Below are positions 45,041 to 54,941 of a DNA stretch of 64,000 nt, piece by piece (the first letter of the stretch is position 1; the number at the start of each line of letters is the position of its first letter). Origin of the DNA: Draconibacterium sediminis. Lineage in GTDB: Bacteria; Bacteroidota; Bacteroidia; Bacteroidales; Prolixibacteraceae. The notes under the pieces are model-generated. The model was not told the DNA's origin. It was given only the letters and a program-made list of their open reading frames with translations, and ran no database searches. The stretch is from contig NZ_JRHC01000006.1 of NCBI RefSeq assembly GCF_000949475.1, positions 310,001-374,000 of the forward strand, in the 5' to 3' direction. The position numbers and the translations under genes were made by a program.

Positions 45041-48000
45041 TTAAAAGGAATTGATCCGTATTAAAATTTCGTTTTCTCCCGGTGCCAGACGCATTGATCC
45101 AAACGACAGATTCACGGTTTGCCCGTTAAGACTCACCTCCGCATTTTCAGGAAAATCAGTTTTAAACTCACCAACCATGTTTGCCGGTAATTCAATTACG
45201 TATTTCGACAAACGATTATTTACCTTTTCATATTTACCTTGAATGGGGCCTTTTATCGTCGGCACTTTAATGGAACTAAATTCCAGATTAGCCAGTTGAG
45301 GGTGTATAGTTGCCACTCCAAATCCCGGTGTTTTGGGCTGAATCCCCCACATGTTTCGGGCAACAATGTTTGCAGGAGCCGCTCCCCAGGCGTGGTTCCA
45401 GTCGGAATTAGGTTTGTACTTCATGTCCCAGGCTTCCATTGTAATAGTTGATCCCACTTTTATCATATTGTACCAACTTCGATCGTGTGTGGCAGTCATC
45501 AACTCCAGACCATAATCAGCCGCTCCGGCATTGTAAACCGCTTCCATCAGATACTGAGCGCCGTATACGCTGCATGCCATGCCGCGGGTTTTCATATAAT
45601 CAGCTACCGACTCTTTATACTCATCAGGAACCACACCAAATGCCAAAGGAAACATGTTGGCATGTACGGAACCATGGTCTGTCCCGATTCCATCGGTATA
45701 GTATCCCTTTTCCTTGTTGTATAATTTTTGATTGATTGATTTTTTAACTTTCGCAGCCCTTAGTTTAAAATCGAGCGCTTCTTCGGTTTTTCCCAATAAC
45801 TGCGCAAATTCAGCCATAATTTCCATATTTCGGTAGTACATGGAATTAATGACCGTATTAACCGGACGAAAAACAAAACCATCGTCTTCTCCCATTGTTC
45901 CCCATCCTCCGGCCTGAGGCCAGTCAACAATATCGCGAACACGTTGGGTAGTATCTGCAAATCCGAGCTGAGCCATTACTTCACCGTTCAGTTTTGGCGA
46001 TTTGGTGCTAATAAAACCATCCTCATCGTCAAGCATCATTAGTGTTTTATATTTCAACGGCTCGTAATATTTTTCAATAAGCTCGGTATTTCCGGTGTAC
46101 ATGTAATCCTGATAAAAGAGCAGTGCTACATGCAGTTGCCATTCGGTTGGCCATGTGGGAAAATCCATAAAATATTCGATGGTCTTTCGGGCAATAGCAT
46201 ATTCATTATCCACCGAATAATGACTCAACTGATTCAGATAAGCATCGGCTTCATACGGTATTCGTTCGCGATCTCCATCCACATAGTAACCCGCAAACGA
46301 AGTTGCTTTTTGCGAGTATTTACATAATTCCCATACCTGATTTAAGATATCGTTTGAACAAGTAAACGAGCTTGTTTGATCGTTGAAATAAGTAAAATAA
46401 GCCACCTGAGTTAAATCTCCGGATTCCAAATCTTCAGCCCCTTCTATTTCAACATACCGGAAAGGCATTATCACCGGAAATGAATCGGGCAAAGCCACGG
46501 CAACCGACTTCGTATTTCGCTCGTCAGGAACAAGTTCAATCTGGTATTCTGATATTCCGGGCCTAACATCTAGTTGTAATTCCGCAAAACGAATGGTACC
46601 GCCGGGTTCACGATCAATTTTTCCATCTGAAAGTTTCTCCCCTAACCGGATCTTCAACGTCTGTTCTTTTTTAGGCGAATAATTTAAACAAAGCGTTCCG
46701 AAAGCAGCTTTCCCAAAATCAGCAAAATAACTTCCATCTGCATTCTTTATCAAAGCATCGGGTTTTATCTTTTCCACCAAAAACCAATTACCCGAAGATA
46801 TTTTATCGCCAAATGTTCCTGTTGTAAATTCCTGAACTGGCGAGTATTCCGACAAGCGGTTGTCTATGTCATAAATCCGTACTTTCCAAAAATAAGTTTG
46901 ATTTTCCTTTAGCGGATCGCAGTCAGGCTCAACGTTTGCCGACTGACTGCCGGCTACGCGGCCACTATCCCAAATATCGCCAATATTGTTGTCGATATTT
47001 TCTCTGGTTGATGCTAGTAGCACCTGGTAAGCTTTCTGCGTAACAGCATCTTCGGGGATCATCCATCCAAACTCGGGTTTACTGTCGATAATCCTTGCAA
47101 ATTTCGGTTCACGAATCAGTTCCACTGTTAATCCAAACGGCACTCCTGATAAAGGACCTTTGTATCGCTGAACAAGCTCATCGTTTTTTGTCCGTAGTTC
47201 CTGCAGTACTTTATTATACTTTGCATCCTTTGCCAAATTCGTTGTTTCTTTTGGATCGTCTTTCAGCGAATACAATTCTTCAACTGTTTTATTGTTGATG
47301 TAGCGCAGGTATTTCCAGTCTTTTGTACGCACTCCTTCGCTGGGAGGAATATTTGCAAATTCCCAAAGGTGTTCAATAAGAACCGTGTCGCGATTCAGCG
47401 ATTTTTCCTTTCCGGAAACTACCGGAATCAGACTCTTGCCCTGATAAATATCGGGTGCTTTTATACCGGCCAGATCGAGAATAGTTGCGGGGATATCAAT
47501 ATTCAGCGCCATTTCCGATATATCGCGGTGTTTCTTCACGCGCGGATCATAAACAATCATTGGCACTCGTACCGAATTATCGTACATCAGCCATTTTCCG
47601 GCCAGTTGTCGTTCTCCCAAAAACTGCCCGTTATCGCCCATCAAAATAATTACTGTATTTTTTTCGAGTCCTTTCTCTTTTAATTTTTCCCTGATTTTTG
47701 CGATTTCAAGGTCAATACCATTAATCATTCGATAGTACCCTTTTACACTGTGTTGGTACTTTTCGGGCGTATCGTATCGCCAGTGCCAGCGCGTGCGGTT
47801 AAAACCTTGTCGAACCGCTTCAGGCAAGGAATTGAAATACTTATCGTCGGCCAGTTCAGGAGCAGGCATTTCCATATTTTGATACAACTTTCCGGGCTCC
47901 TCCTGCCAGAAATACTGTTCGGGAGCGTTATCATGGGCATGTGGTGCACTGAAACTCAACGACAAACAAAAAGGTTTTTCTGCCGGAGCCTGATCGATAA

Positions 48001-48541
48001 AATCAAGGGCTTTCTGGCCTGTATAACGGGTAAGGTGAACCGTATCACCATCCAGTGTTTTATAATAATAGCCCCTGTAATCAGGAAAGCTGTTGTTACG
48101 GTCGTAATCTTCAATTACATCGAACATCTTTTCTTTTCCCTGAAAATTCACTCCGAACTTGCCAAAAAAACCGTTATAATACCCGGCTTCTTTTAACAGC
48201 TTCGGATAGGCGGTTTCCATTAATTCGTTACGTATCGGGCCGGTTTGAAAAGTGTATTTATGCGTACGTTCATGCACCCCACTAAAAATACTCGCTCGAC
48301 TTGCAGAACAAATTGGAGTAGTCACCATTGCCTGCGAAAAATAAACCCCATTTTCGGCCAGTTTATCCATCTCCGGAGTTTGTATGATCTTATTCCCGGC
48401 ATACCCCAGGGCACTCCAGCGCTGATCATCGGTGAGAATAAAAATAATATTTGGCTTCTGTGTTGTTTGTGCAAAAATGCACAAGCCATTCAGAAAAAAT
48501 CCAATCAGTAAAATCAACTTCATCCAGGAAATTTTAAACAT
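45041..48541 (-). CDS. Bimodular enzyme: S1 sulfatase fused to GH78 alpha-L-rhamnosidase
   Basis: A 1166-residue exported protein (signal ends near CIFAQ). Residues 28-465 are an S1 sulfatase: ILTDDQ (metal Asp38/39), CSASR at 78-82 whose Cys78 becomes formylglycine, and MGDNGQFLGE near 301. Residues 470-575 are the Fn3-like rhamnosidase N-domain, followed by a beta-sandwich, and from about 725 the GH78 toroid with DGDRERIPYEAD (755-766, general acid region) and TITMEAWD further on. Desulfation and release of rhamnose are thus in one chain. The same S1-GH78 order is known from the ulvan locus of Formosa agariphila, supporting a sulfated-rhamnose substrate. It lies 2 bases after the BNR-propeller gene. 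Confidence 0.88.
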   Translation of the reverse strand: MFKISWMKLILLIGFFLNGLCIFAQTTQKPNIIFILTDDQRWSALGYAGNKIIQTPEMDKLAENGVYFSQAMVTTPICSASRASIFSGVHERTHKYTFQTGPIRNELMETAYPKLLKEAGYYNGFFGKFGVNFQGKEKMFDVIEDYDRNNSFPDYRGYYYKTLDGDTVHLTRYTGQKALDFIDQAPAEKPFCLSLSFSAPHAHDNAPEQYFWQEEPGKLYQNMEMPAPELADDKYFNSLPEAVRQGFNRTRWHWRYDTPEKYQHSVKGYYRMINGIDLEIAKIREKLKEKGLEKNTVIILMGDNGQFLGERQLAGKWLMYDNSVRVPMIVYDPRVKKHRDISEMALNIDIPATILDLAGIKAPDIYQGKSLIPVVSGKEKSLNRDTVLIEHLWEFANIPPSEGVRTKDWKYLRYINNKTVEELYSLKDDPKETTNLAKDAKYNKVLQELRTKNDELVQRYKGPLSGVPFGLTVELIREPKFARIIDSKPEFGWMIPEDAVTQKAYQVLLASTRENIDNNIGDIWDSGRVAGSQSANVEPDCDPLKENQTYFWKVRIYDIDNRLSEYSPVQEFTTGTFGDKISSGNWFLVEKIKPDALIKNADGSYFADFGKAAFGTLCLNYSPKKEQTLKIRLGEKLSDGKIDREPGGTIRFAELQLDVRPGISEYQIELVPDERNTKSVAVALPDSFPVIMPFRYVEIEGAEDLESGDLTQVAYFTYFNDQTSSFTCSNDILNQVWELCKYSQKATSFAGYYVDGDRERIPYEADAYLNQLSHYSVDNEYAIARKTIEYFMDFPTWPTEWQLHVALLFYQDYMYTGNTELIEKYYEPLKYKTLMMLDDEDGFISTKSPKLNGEVMAQLGFADTTQRVRDIVDWPQAGGWGTMGEDDGFVFRPVNTVINSMYYRNMEIMAEFAQLLGKTEEALDFKLRAAKVKKSINQKLYNKEKGYYTDGIGTDHGSVHANMFPLAFGVVPDEYKESVADYMKTRGMACSVYGAQYLMEAVYNAGAADYGLELMTATHDRSWYNMIKVGSTITMEAWDMKYKPNSDWNHAWGAAPANIVARNMWGIQPKTPGFGVATIHPQLANLEFSSIKVPTIKGPIQGKYEKVNNRLSKYVIELPANMVGEFKTDFPENAEVSLNGQTVNLSFGSMRLAPGENEILIRINSF

Positions 48542-48543
48542 GT

Positions 48544-49932
48544 TTAGTAAACTTTTACAGGTTTTTCGTAATCATCTTTCATTTGGTATGGCAATTTCCA
48601 AATATTACCGTCAAAATCGCCAAAATATATTTCAGACTTGCTGAATTCATGCGAATGTCCATCGGCCCAAAAGTAACAAAACGGCGCCTTACAATTAACC
48701 GGCTTTCGTACGTAAGAATGGCTCATTACACTGTTTTCCGTCAGTTGGCGCTCTATCGCCCAGGTTTGCCCTGAATCATCCGAAACCCAAACAGCCAGTT
48801 CTCCGCCAACTCCCCATTTTTGTGGCCCGGGTTCGGTAGGTCCAACAACCTTCCAAGTATTGCCTTGTATAAACAGACTTCCCATATCGTAGTTGTGATC
48901 CGACTCCGTTACCCGAAATGTTTGCCAATGTGCTCCGTTCCATTTGGTAACACACCATTCATACGGCTCGCTTACGCTGCCCGGTTCGTGCCCCGAACTT
49001 CTGATATAAAGACATGCCGGATTACCATCGTTATCGAAAGCCATATCTTTTAGGTATAAATTTTTGTTTTGTGATGCATAGTCGACAACACGTGCCGGCG
49101 ATGTTATATCAGTAAGCGGGATATCCAATTTGATACCATCAACTGTCGTCCAGCTTTTCCCCAGATCTCCGGTTTGCACATAGTATAAATCAGTTCGTTT
49201 ATCTACATCACCGTTAGGATGCCGGTTAAAAAAGGTTCCCAAAACTTTTCCGTTATAACAATTACTTGTTTGGTAATGTCCCGATTTTTCTCCTTTGTTT
49301 ACAGGAATGGCAGCCAACATTTTATCTTCTGTCCAGTTTTTACCGTCACTGCTCGATTCGAAATAAAGCTGACGAACTCCCGTATATTTGGTAAAAAAAT
49401 GAAAATAGCCAAAATCAGTATTCCATGGTTGTGGATAGGTCATTTCTTCCTCGGTAATTTTCTCGAATTCATCAATACTTAAAGGTTTTGTACTACGGTA
49501 CTTAACCCCCATTCGATGCCGGCCCCGACCACTGACAAATACCCATATATAATCCTCATCATCAATCATAATTGATGGATTGTCGTGCGGATCGTTTACG
49601 CCATCTTTATCGCAGACGATAGTTGGTTTGGCCACCGTACCCGTTTTGTGATCATATTCTCCGATCATACATAGCAGGTGGCGCTCATTTTCCGAAGTAG
49701 TTCCACCATATACAAAAAACGTTTTGTTTGCTTTTTCAGAATAAATGGCCAGAGGAACGTGTTTGGCCGTGTAGGTTCCCAATGCGCCGGAGTATTTATC
49801 ACCAGCCGCATATTTTTGTCCCAACTCAAACCAAATAGCCCGGTAACCATCCACTTTTTTGCTCGAGAAAGACTGCGCATTCCCCCAAAAAAACAGCGTC
49901 GTAAATATCAGGCTTAGAATAATCTTTAGCAT
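48544..49932 (-). CDS. BNR_4-type beta-propeller protein, possible lyase
   Basis: A 462-residue exported protein (signal ends GNAQ). It has repeated propeller strands, including GYRAIWFELGQKYAAGDKYS, NDPHDNPSIMIDDEDYIWVF, TYPQPWNTDFGYFHFFTKYTG, GHYQTSNCYNGKVLGTFFNR, SDHNYDMGSLF and MSHSYVRKP. This is the BNR_4 pattern shared with PL24/PL25-type lyases, but also found in uncharacterised hydrolases. Several conserved histidines point into such propellers' active sites. A role on the same polymer as its operon partners is inferred; catalytic activity is not proven. It follows the heparinase-fold gene after 3 bases. Confidence 0.75.
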   Translation of the reverse strand: MLKIILSLIFTTLFFWGNAQSFSSKKVDGYRAIWFELGQKYAAGDKYSGALGTYTAKHVPLAIYSEKANKTFFVYGGTTSENERHLLCMIGEYDHKTGTVAKPTIVCDKDGVNDPHDNPSIMIDDEDYIWVFVSGRGRHRMGVKYRSTKPLSIDEFEKITEEEMTYPQPWNTDFGYFHFFTKYTGVRQLYFESSSDGKNWTEDKMLAAIPVNKGEKSGHYQTSNCYNGKVLGTFFNRHPNGDVDKRTDLYYVQTGDLGKSWTTVDGIKLDIPLTDITSPARVVDYASQNKNLYLKDMAFDNDGNPACLYIRSSGHEPGSVSEPYEWCVTKWNGAHWQTFRVTESDHNYDMGSLFIQGNTWKVVGPTEPGPQKWGVGGELAVWVSDDSGQTWAIERQLTENSVMSHSYVRKPVNCKAPFCYFWADGHSHEFSKSEIYFGDFDGNIWKLPYQMKDDYEKPVKVY

Positions 49933-49935
49933 CTT

Positions 49936-51987
49936 CTAATATTTAGTAAGCTCAAAATTCACATTTCTACTGTTAGAAAATGGAATATCAAGTTCCCATT
50001 TTTTGTTTTCTTTCGTTACCTCTAATTTTACCTTGGTTGAATCTCTTGAAATAATCGTTGCAGCAACTTTTGGGGCTTCTTTTTCCGAAGGTAACAAAAG
50101 CCACACAAAACATTCATCGTTACCGGAGTCTGTTGAATACACAAAAGCTTTATTCGGACAAAACTTGTTGTACTCCTCGCTATACCAGCCCTGAATTTCA
50201 GGCTTTTCCTGCCCTTCAATTTCCTCCACTTTCCAATCATTTTTATCTACAGGAATAAGCTGCAGGTTTCCTTTTTCATTTTTTGTAGTTAGCACACCGT
50301 TTTTATCTGCTTCAACCTCACAATCGGGGTGCCAGTGCCATAATGTTTCAATTTCTCGGGGCTTATCGGTTTCAATCCTGTCAACCACTACCCAAAACTC
50401 ATTTCTTACATACATTATCGCCCGATTGTGTTTCACCTCTTTTAAACCTTCATACTTGTCAAATGATCCACATGCACAGTCGTAGTCTGGTGTAATTGCC
50501 CAAAGATCATCTGAAACAGCTTTTTCAGCAACACTAACTCCCGGTAGTTGTCCTTTCCCATCGACTAAAACAGAATTATGCCCCTGAGTGCCTCTTGCGT
50601 ATCCTCTGAATTTATCAGCCACTTCGCCTCTGTATGCAAAACGTCCGGCGTCAACCAGCAGATCGCGGCCATAGGCAGAAACAGAAATGTGTAGCATATC
50701 GTTATGCTGATGCCCGCTTCCCCAGGGACCAACATCAAAAAACGACCAGTGCGCATCTTTATCAAAACCGCTTCGGGAAATCAGTTGTCCGGCCCACGGA
50801 AAAAAGTAAGACGGACCGTCAACCGGCTTGCTTCCTGAACTGCCATTTGTAGCAATATATTCCCATTCCGGCTTATTGTATTTCTCTGCTCCCGTTAATA
50901 TCAGCGGCACATTGCTTCCCAAATCTCCGTCGTTATTTAAAATACGATTGCCATCAGGGCGGATTATCAAAGCCGCATAACGATACATATTTTCGATGGT
51001 TTTATTGAAAAAAACGGGAAGTTGATAATTGGCGCGATCACAAATTTCTTTGAACAGATCGAAATTCTGCAAAGCCACGTTGTGATAGTGCGAAGTAAGT
51101 TCGGTTTGTACCCCATCGGGATAAACCTGTCCTTTCATACTTTCGCTAATGGTATTGGCTGCATATTCCAAATATTCTGACGATTTTTTGTACTCTGGGA
51201 AATTGGTTGCAGCCGTTGCCAATGCTGAAATCTCCATGGTTAACCAGTTGTTTTGAGCATGAAAATTACGATTGTAATGCGCATGATCGGCCAAGCTGCT
51301 TAACATTAACAGCCGGGTAGCATCTGAAAAATCTTTATTATTCAAGGTTCCGTAAAAAATTCGCGACCAAACTTTTACCCGGGCAGCAACTTCCAAACCA
51401 CGCCACACCGAGGTGCCGCTTTTTTTCTGCGGATAAGGCATGCTTTTTATAATAAAATCGCGCAGGAACAAGTCGATATATTCTAGGTATTTTGGATTTC
51501 CGGTTTCAAAGAACACGTTAAAAACGTGGCTGATCTGGCCATGCCGGTTCGATAACCAGGCCCACTCTTCATCATTGTTTGGACCTTTGTAATACCAGTC
51601 GCGATGCCCGTCATCTCCCCATGGTACTTTGCCCCGCACATTCTGCACAACAAAAACATCAGTTAAAATAGTATCAGCAAGATTGTCTGTTCTTCGCGAG
51701 ATTTCGGGTTGTTCCCTTCTCAGATATTGTATCGTTTCTTCGTTTTTGTAATAGTCCAACAGTTGAGTACATGCGGCAACTAAATCACCTGAATTATATG
51801 CTGCTTTCACTTTTTCCAGTCCCGGATAGTTCAAATCAAACTGATTCAGCATTGTTTTCATTTGATCCGGATAGGCCTTGCAAACGTCATCCACTGTTTC
51901 AATCTCTTGCCACTTTTGTGCAAATGAGTAATTTAAACTTACTACCACCAAAATAAAAACCAGTGCTATTTTTTCCCTGAAGTTCAT
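49936..51987 (-). CDS. Heparinase II/III-fold polysaccharide lyase (2 of 3)
   Basis: A 683-residue exported protein (signal ends SFAQ). The N-terminal helical domain has the NNW triplet at 246-248 and YPDGVQTELTSHYHN (289-303), the usual catalytic Asn and Tyr/His region. The beta-domain signature GPWGSGHQHNDMLHISV begins at 420, with His426 and His428. It follows the alginate-lyase/heparinase architecture (DUF4962-like N-terminus with the PWGDDGHRDWYYKGP segment). It should be an exo- or endo-acting uronate lyase; the family number cannot be fixed. The next gene in the operon starts 3 bases after its stop. Confidence 0.86.
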   Translation of the reverse strand: MNFREKIALVFILVVVSLNYSFAQKWQEIETVDDVCKAYPDQMKTMLNQFDLNYPGLEKVKAAYNSGDLVAACTQLLDYYKNEETIQYLRREQPEISRRTDNLADTILTDVFVVQNVRGKVPWGDDGHRDWYYKGPNNDEEWAWLSNRHGQISHVFNVFFETGNPKYLEYIDLFLRDFIIKSMPYPQKKSGTSVWRGLEVAARVKVWSRIFYGTLNNKDFSDATRLLMLSSLADHAHYNRNFHAQNNWLTMEISALATAATNFPEYKKSSEYLEYAANTISESMKGQVYPDGVQTELTSHYHNVALQNFDLFKEICDRANYQLPVFFNKTIENMYRYAALIIRPDGNRILNNDGDLGSNVPLILTGAEKYNKPEWEYIATNGSSGSKPVDGPSYFFPWAGQLISRSGFDKDAHWSFFDVGPWGSGHQHNDMLHISVSAYGRDLLVDAGRFAYRGEVADKFRGYARGTQGHNSVLVDGKGQLPGVSVAEKAVSDDLWAITPDYDCACGSFDKYEGLKEVKHNRAIMYVRNEFWVVVDRIETDKPREIETLWHWHPDCEVEADKNGVLTTKNEKGNLQLIPVDKNDWKVEEIEGQEKPEIQGWYSEEYNKFCPNKAFVYSTDSGNDECFVWLLLPSEKEAPKVAATIISRDSTKVKLEVTKENKKWELDIPFSNSRNVNFELTKY

Positions 51988-52014
51988 AAATCTATTGTCT
52001 ATCTGATTAGCATT

Positions 52015-53415
52015 TTAATTTTCCTTCAACTTATACAAATACAGCCAACTTGCTTTGGGCCACGGTTTCTCTCGCGGACGATCGCGGTTACGACCAATGG
52101 TTTCCCATTTTAGTATGTAAGATGTATTTTCCTCACTGCTACTTCCCAAATCTCCCGTTGTGCGAATATCCAGCCCCGGAAAACTCCCTTCAAGTTCGAT
52201 ACCACTGTTCAACGATTCAGCTTTTAAAACCTTGCCTATAGCGTCAAAACTATCGTTTAAAAGCAGGGTGCCATTTCCGTATTTTTTATGCCAGTAATCC
52301 ACTTCGTAATATCCGTCGTTTCGCTTGTTGAAACCTTTTATGCTTACTTCGGTATTTATACTCCCATTACCTGAAAATTCCCACCTGTAATCCCAGTCAG
52401 TTATCTGTTTGTGCGTCCATTCTCCATTTTCTGTAAGTGCAATGTAAAATTGAAGATTACCGTCCTGATCATACTTATGGTATACAAAAACAGGATTATT
52501 TTTTTCGTCGAGACAAAGTTTTGCTGCCAGGTTAATAATACCTCCTTTTACCGGAATCGGATCTACAATCACCGATCGTTTATCAATGGTTGCAGGCAGC
52601 TCCAAAGGTTCTCCAAAGGCATTGTACCAATGAATCAGATCGGGGCTTTTCATATACGATAGATCGTGATTGGTAGAACAGTCAGGCGTATCCCGCCAAA
52701 CCCAATAAACATGATACCACCCGTCTTTCAACACAGTGGGTTGAGACTGATAAGCGTTCATTAAACCCTGACCATCGGTTAAGGGAGTATCCAAAAGCCG
52801 CTTCCATTTTTTGTTTTCGGTTGAATAAATATTATAAATCTCATTCCCGTTTCCACTACCTCCGTCACGATAATGAAAAAGCAGTTCGCCTTCCTTCGTA
52901 AGCATAAAGTGCGGATAGGTACACCTGTTTTCTTCGGTTCCCACCATTTCATATACCTGAACAAGTGTTGTAATATCGTTTGGTTTAGTGCTTCTAAAAT
53001 AAGTAAGTGGATGTACGTGCATGTTTCCCGAAAGATGTATGTAGCCATCCTTGTCGATACCAATGGTTACAAAGTTGTGACTATCCCATCCCAAAACCGT
53101 GCTGGTTCCGCCGGATTCTTCTCTTGTGGTTGCCGGCATTGTGTGCAACTCGAAACGATCGTCAGTCAAATCCCGTTGCCCGACTACCATATTACGGTTA
53201 GAATTGTAATAGGCAATGTACTGCCGCTTACCATGAGTATATAAACTAAAACCAACCGGATGACCAGCCCAGACACTGTCGATCTTTATGGTTTGAACAA
53301 TCGACTTGTTTTGCGCAGTTTCGTCGATAATAATGTCTTTTTCTGTTTTGGACGGCGTACAACTTGTAAAAACTACGCTAAAAACAATCCATATCAGATT
53401 TATATACTTATTCAT
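52015..53415 (-). CDS. BNR_4 lipoprotein, probable PL24/PL25-type ulvan lyase
   Basis: A 466-residue lipoprotein (lipobox FTSC, Cys19). A seven-bladed propeller is suggested by VWAGHPVGFSL, YIAYYNSNRNMVVGQRDL, GWDSHNFVTIGIDKDGYIHL, SGNMHVHPLTYFR and LLFHYRDGGSGNGNEIYN. His113 in WDSHN and His133 in GNMHV are 20 residues apart, the spacing reported for the catalytic pair of the PL25 ulvan lyase PLSV_3936 (as I recall). These lyases cut next to glucuronate or iduronate linked to rhamnose-3-sulfate. It overlaps the upstream sulfatase gene by 4 bases, so the two are translationally coupled. Confidence 0.82.
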   Translation of the reverse strand: MNKYINLIWIVFSVVFTSCTPSKTEKDIIIDETAQNKSIVQTIKIDSVWAGHPVGFSLYTHGKRQYIAYYNSNRNMVVGQRDLTDDRFELHTMPATTREESGGTSTVLGWDSHNFVTIGIDKDGYIHLSGNMHVHPLTYFRSTKPNDITTLVQVYEMVGTEENRCTYPHFMLTKEGELLFHYRDGGSGNGNEIYNIYSTENKKWKRLLDTPLTDGQGLMNAYQSQPTVLKDGWYHVYWVWRDTPDCSTNHDLSYMKSPDLIHWYNAFGEPLELPATIDKRSVIVDPIPVKGGIINLAAKLCLDEKNNPVFVYHKYDQDGNLQFYIALTENGEWTHKQITDWDYRWEFSGNGSINTEVSIKGFNKRNDGYYEVDYWHKKYGNGTLLLNDSFDAIGKVLKAESLNSGIELEGSFPGLDIRTTGDLGSSSEENTSYILKWETIGRNRDRPREKPWPKASWLYLYKLKEN

Positions 53416-54887
53416 AACTCAATATTTTCAGTTCTTTCGCGGAAATCTTTTATCATCTCAGAAAGTTTAGGTACTTCATCTTCGTATTTTTTATCATTCA
53501 CGACGTTTCTGTTTTCATCGGGATCTGTTGCATGGTCGAACAAATCCCTATCCATAACCTCGCCTGAATCAATTCGAATCCATTCCGTATATCGGAATTT
53601 TGGGGTACGAACAGAATACCCTATTACCTTTTTCGATTTATCATTACTTGCGCCCCGATACGATGGCCAAATGCTAAATGCCTGCTCTTTCACTGATGAT
53701 TCAGGATCGGTTAATACCGGTAAAAGACTCTCTCCCTGCAGGTGAACAGGAATTTCAAAGCCACATAGATCGGCCAGAGTCGGAAAAACATCAACGTATT
53801 CAGCCAACGCATTTGTTTTTACGTTCTTCTTGATATTAGGCGCAGAAATAATTAAAGGGCCCCTGGTGTCTACTTCAAAAGCAGTGTGTTTACACCACAT
53901 TCCGTGTTCTCCCAGTTTCCAGCCATGATCACCCCAAAGCACGATAACAGTGTTATCTTTCAAGCCATTTTCTTCCAGTGCATCCAACACTCTTCCAATC
54001 TGGGCATCAGTATACGACACACATGCCTGGTAGCCGTGAATAAGTTTTAACTGCATCTCTTCAGAAAGTTCAGCATTACCTTTGGGAATATTTGTATAGT
54101 TGCGCAATTCGCCAAAATTGTGTTTACCGTAAAGCGAACCATTTTCCGGAAAAAAAGGATTATCGGCAGTTTCTATTTGCGAAGGATCGTATAAATCCCA
54201 ATATTTTGTTGGAGCGTTAAAAGGTAAATGTGGTTTCTGAAAACCAACGCCCAGGAAAAAGGGTTTTTGTGAAGTTTTAAGTTCGTTAAGTTTGTTCACA
54301 ACCCAGTCGGCATAAAATCCATCGCGGTACTCGTTATCTTCAACAGCAGCACTCTCCCAGGCCGGCCCCCTTCCTTCAGGTGTTAAAGTTGCCTGAGCCT
54401 CTGAAGTAAGATACCCCCTGCCCTTAGTTTCGCCTTGTGCCAGTTTTTGAGTTTCCAGCCAGCCTTCACCAAATTGTTTCAGGTGATCTTCCTGATGGTG
54501 GTATAATTTCCCGATTCCAAAAACATCATAACCTGATTTTTTAAAGAATTCATTGATCGTCAAAACTTCCGGCATTAAATCATCAACAGAACGACAACTG
54601 TAAATTTGATAAGCATTTGCATAATAGCCGGTAAAAATACTGGCTCGCGAAGCCATACAAATTGCCTGCTGACAATAAGCATGTTGAAACAGAACTCCGT
54701 TTTCGGCAAGTCGATCGATATTGGGCGATACGATTTGACTGTTCCCGTAACAATTCATTTCGGGTCTTAAATCATCAACAGCAATAAACAATACATTCGG
54801 GTGTTGCGACTCTCTTTTTTCAGAACAGGAAGTAAGAATCCCAAAAATTACCGTCAGGATAATGATAAAAATGATTCGGTTCTTCAT
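53412..54887 (-). CDS. S1 sulfatase lipoprotein (iduronate-2-sulfatase-like)
   Basis: From the Met at 54887 the protein has 491 residues, starting with a lipoprotein signal whose lipobox ends LTSC (Cys21). VAVDDLRPEMNCYGN supplies metal Asp residues; CMASR (Cys77) is the formylglycine motif, and VLWGDHGWKLGEH and FQKPHLPF are as in iduronate-2-sulfatase-like S1 enzymes (subfamily S1_7 by resemblance). It should remove a sulfate ester, perhaps from a uronic acid. A start at 54938 is possible but would mask the lipoprotein signal. It overlaps the BNR_4 lyase gene by 4 bases. Maturation needs a formylglycine-generating or anaerobic sulfatase-maturating enzyme, which is not in the window. Confidence 0.88.
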   Translation of the reverse strand: MKNRIIFIIILTVIFGILTSCSEKRESQHPNVLFIAVDDLRPEMNCYGNSQIVSPNIDRLAENGVLFQHAYCQQAICMASRASIFTGYYANAYQIYSCRSVDDLMPEVLTINEFFKKSGYDVFGIGKLYHHQEDHLKQFGEGWLETQKLAQGETKGRGYLTSEAQATLTPEGRGPAWESAAVEDNEYRDGFYADWVVNKLNELKTSQKPFFLGVGFQKPHLPFNAPTKYWDLYDPSQIETADNPFFPENGSLYGKHNFGELRNYTNIPKGNAELSEEMQLKLIHGYQACVSYTDAQIGRVLDALEENGLKDNTVIVLWGDHGWKLGEHGMWCKHTAFEVDTRGPLIISAPNIKKNVKTNALAEYVDVFPTLADLCGFEIPVHLQGESLLPVLTDPESSVKEQAFSIWPSYRGASNDKSKKVIGYSVRTPKFRYTEWIRIDSGEVMDRDLFDHATDPDENRNVVNDKKYEDEVPKLSEMIKDFRERTENIEL

Positions 54888-54941
54888 CTTATTAAATAAG
54901 ATTACTGTCGGCAGTTCTAATCCGTCAATTCGATACATTTG

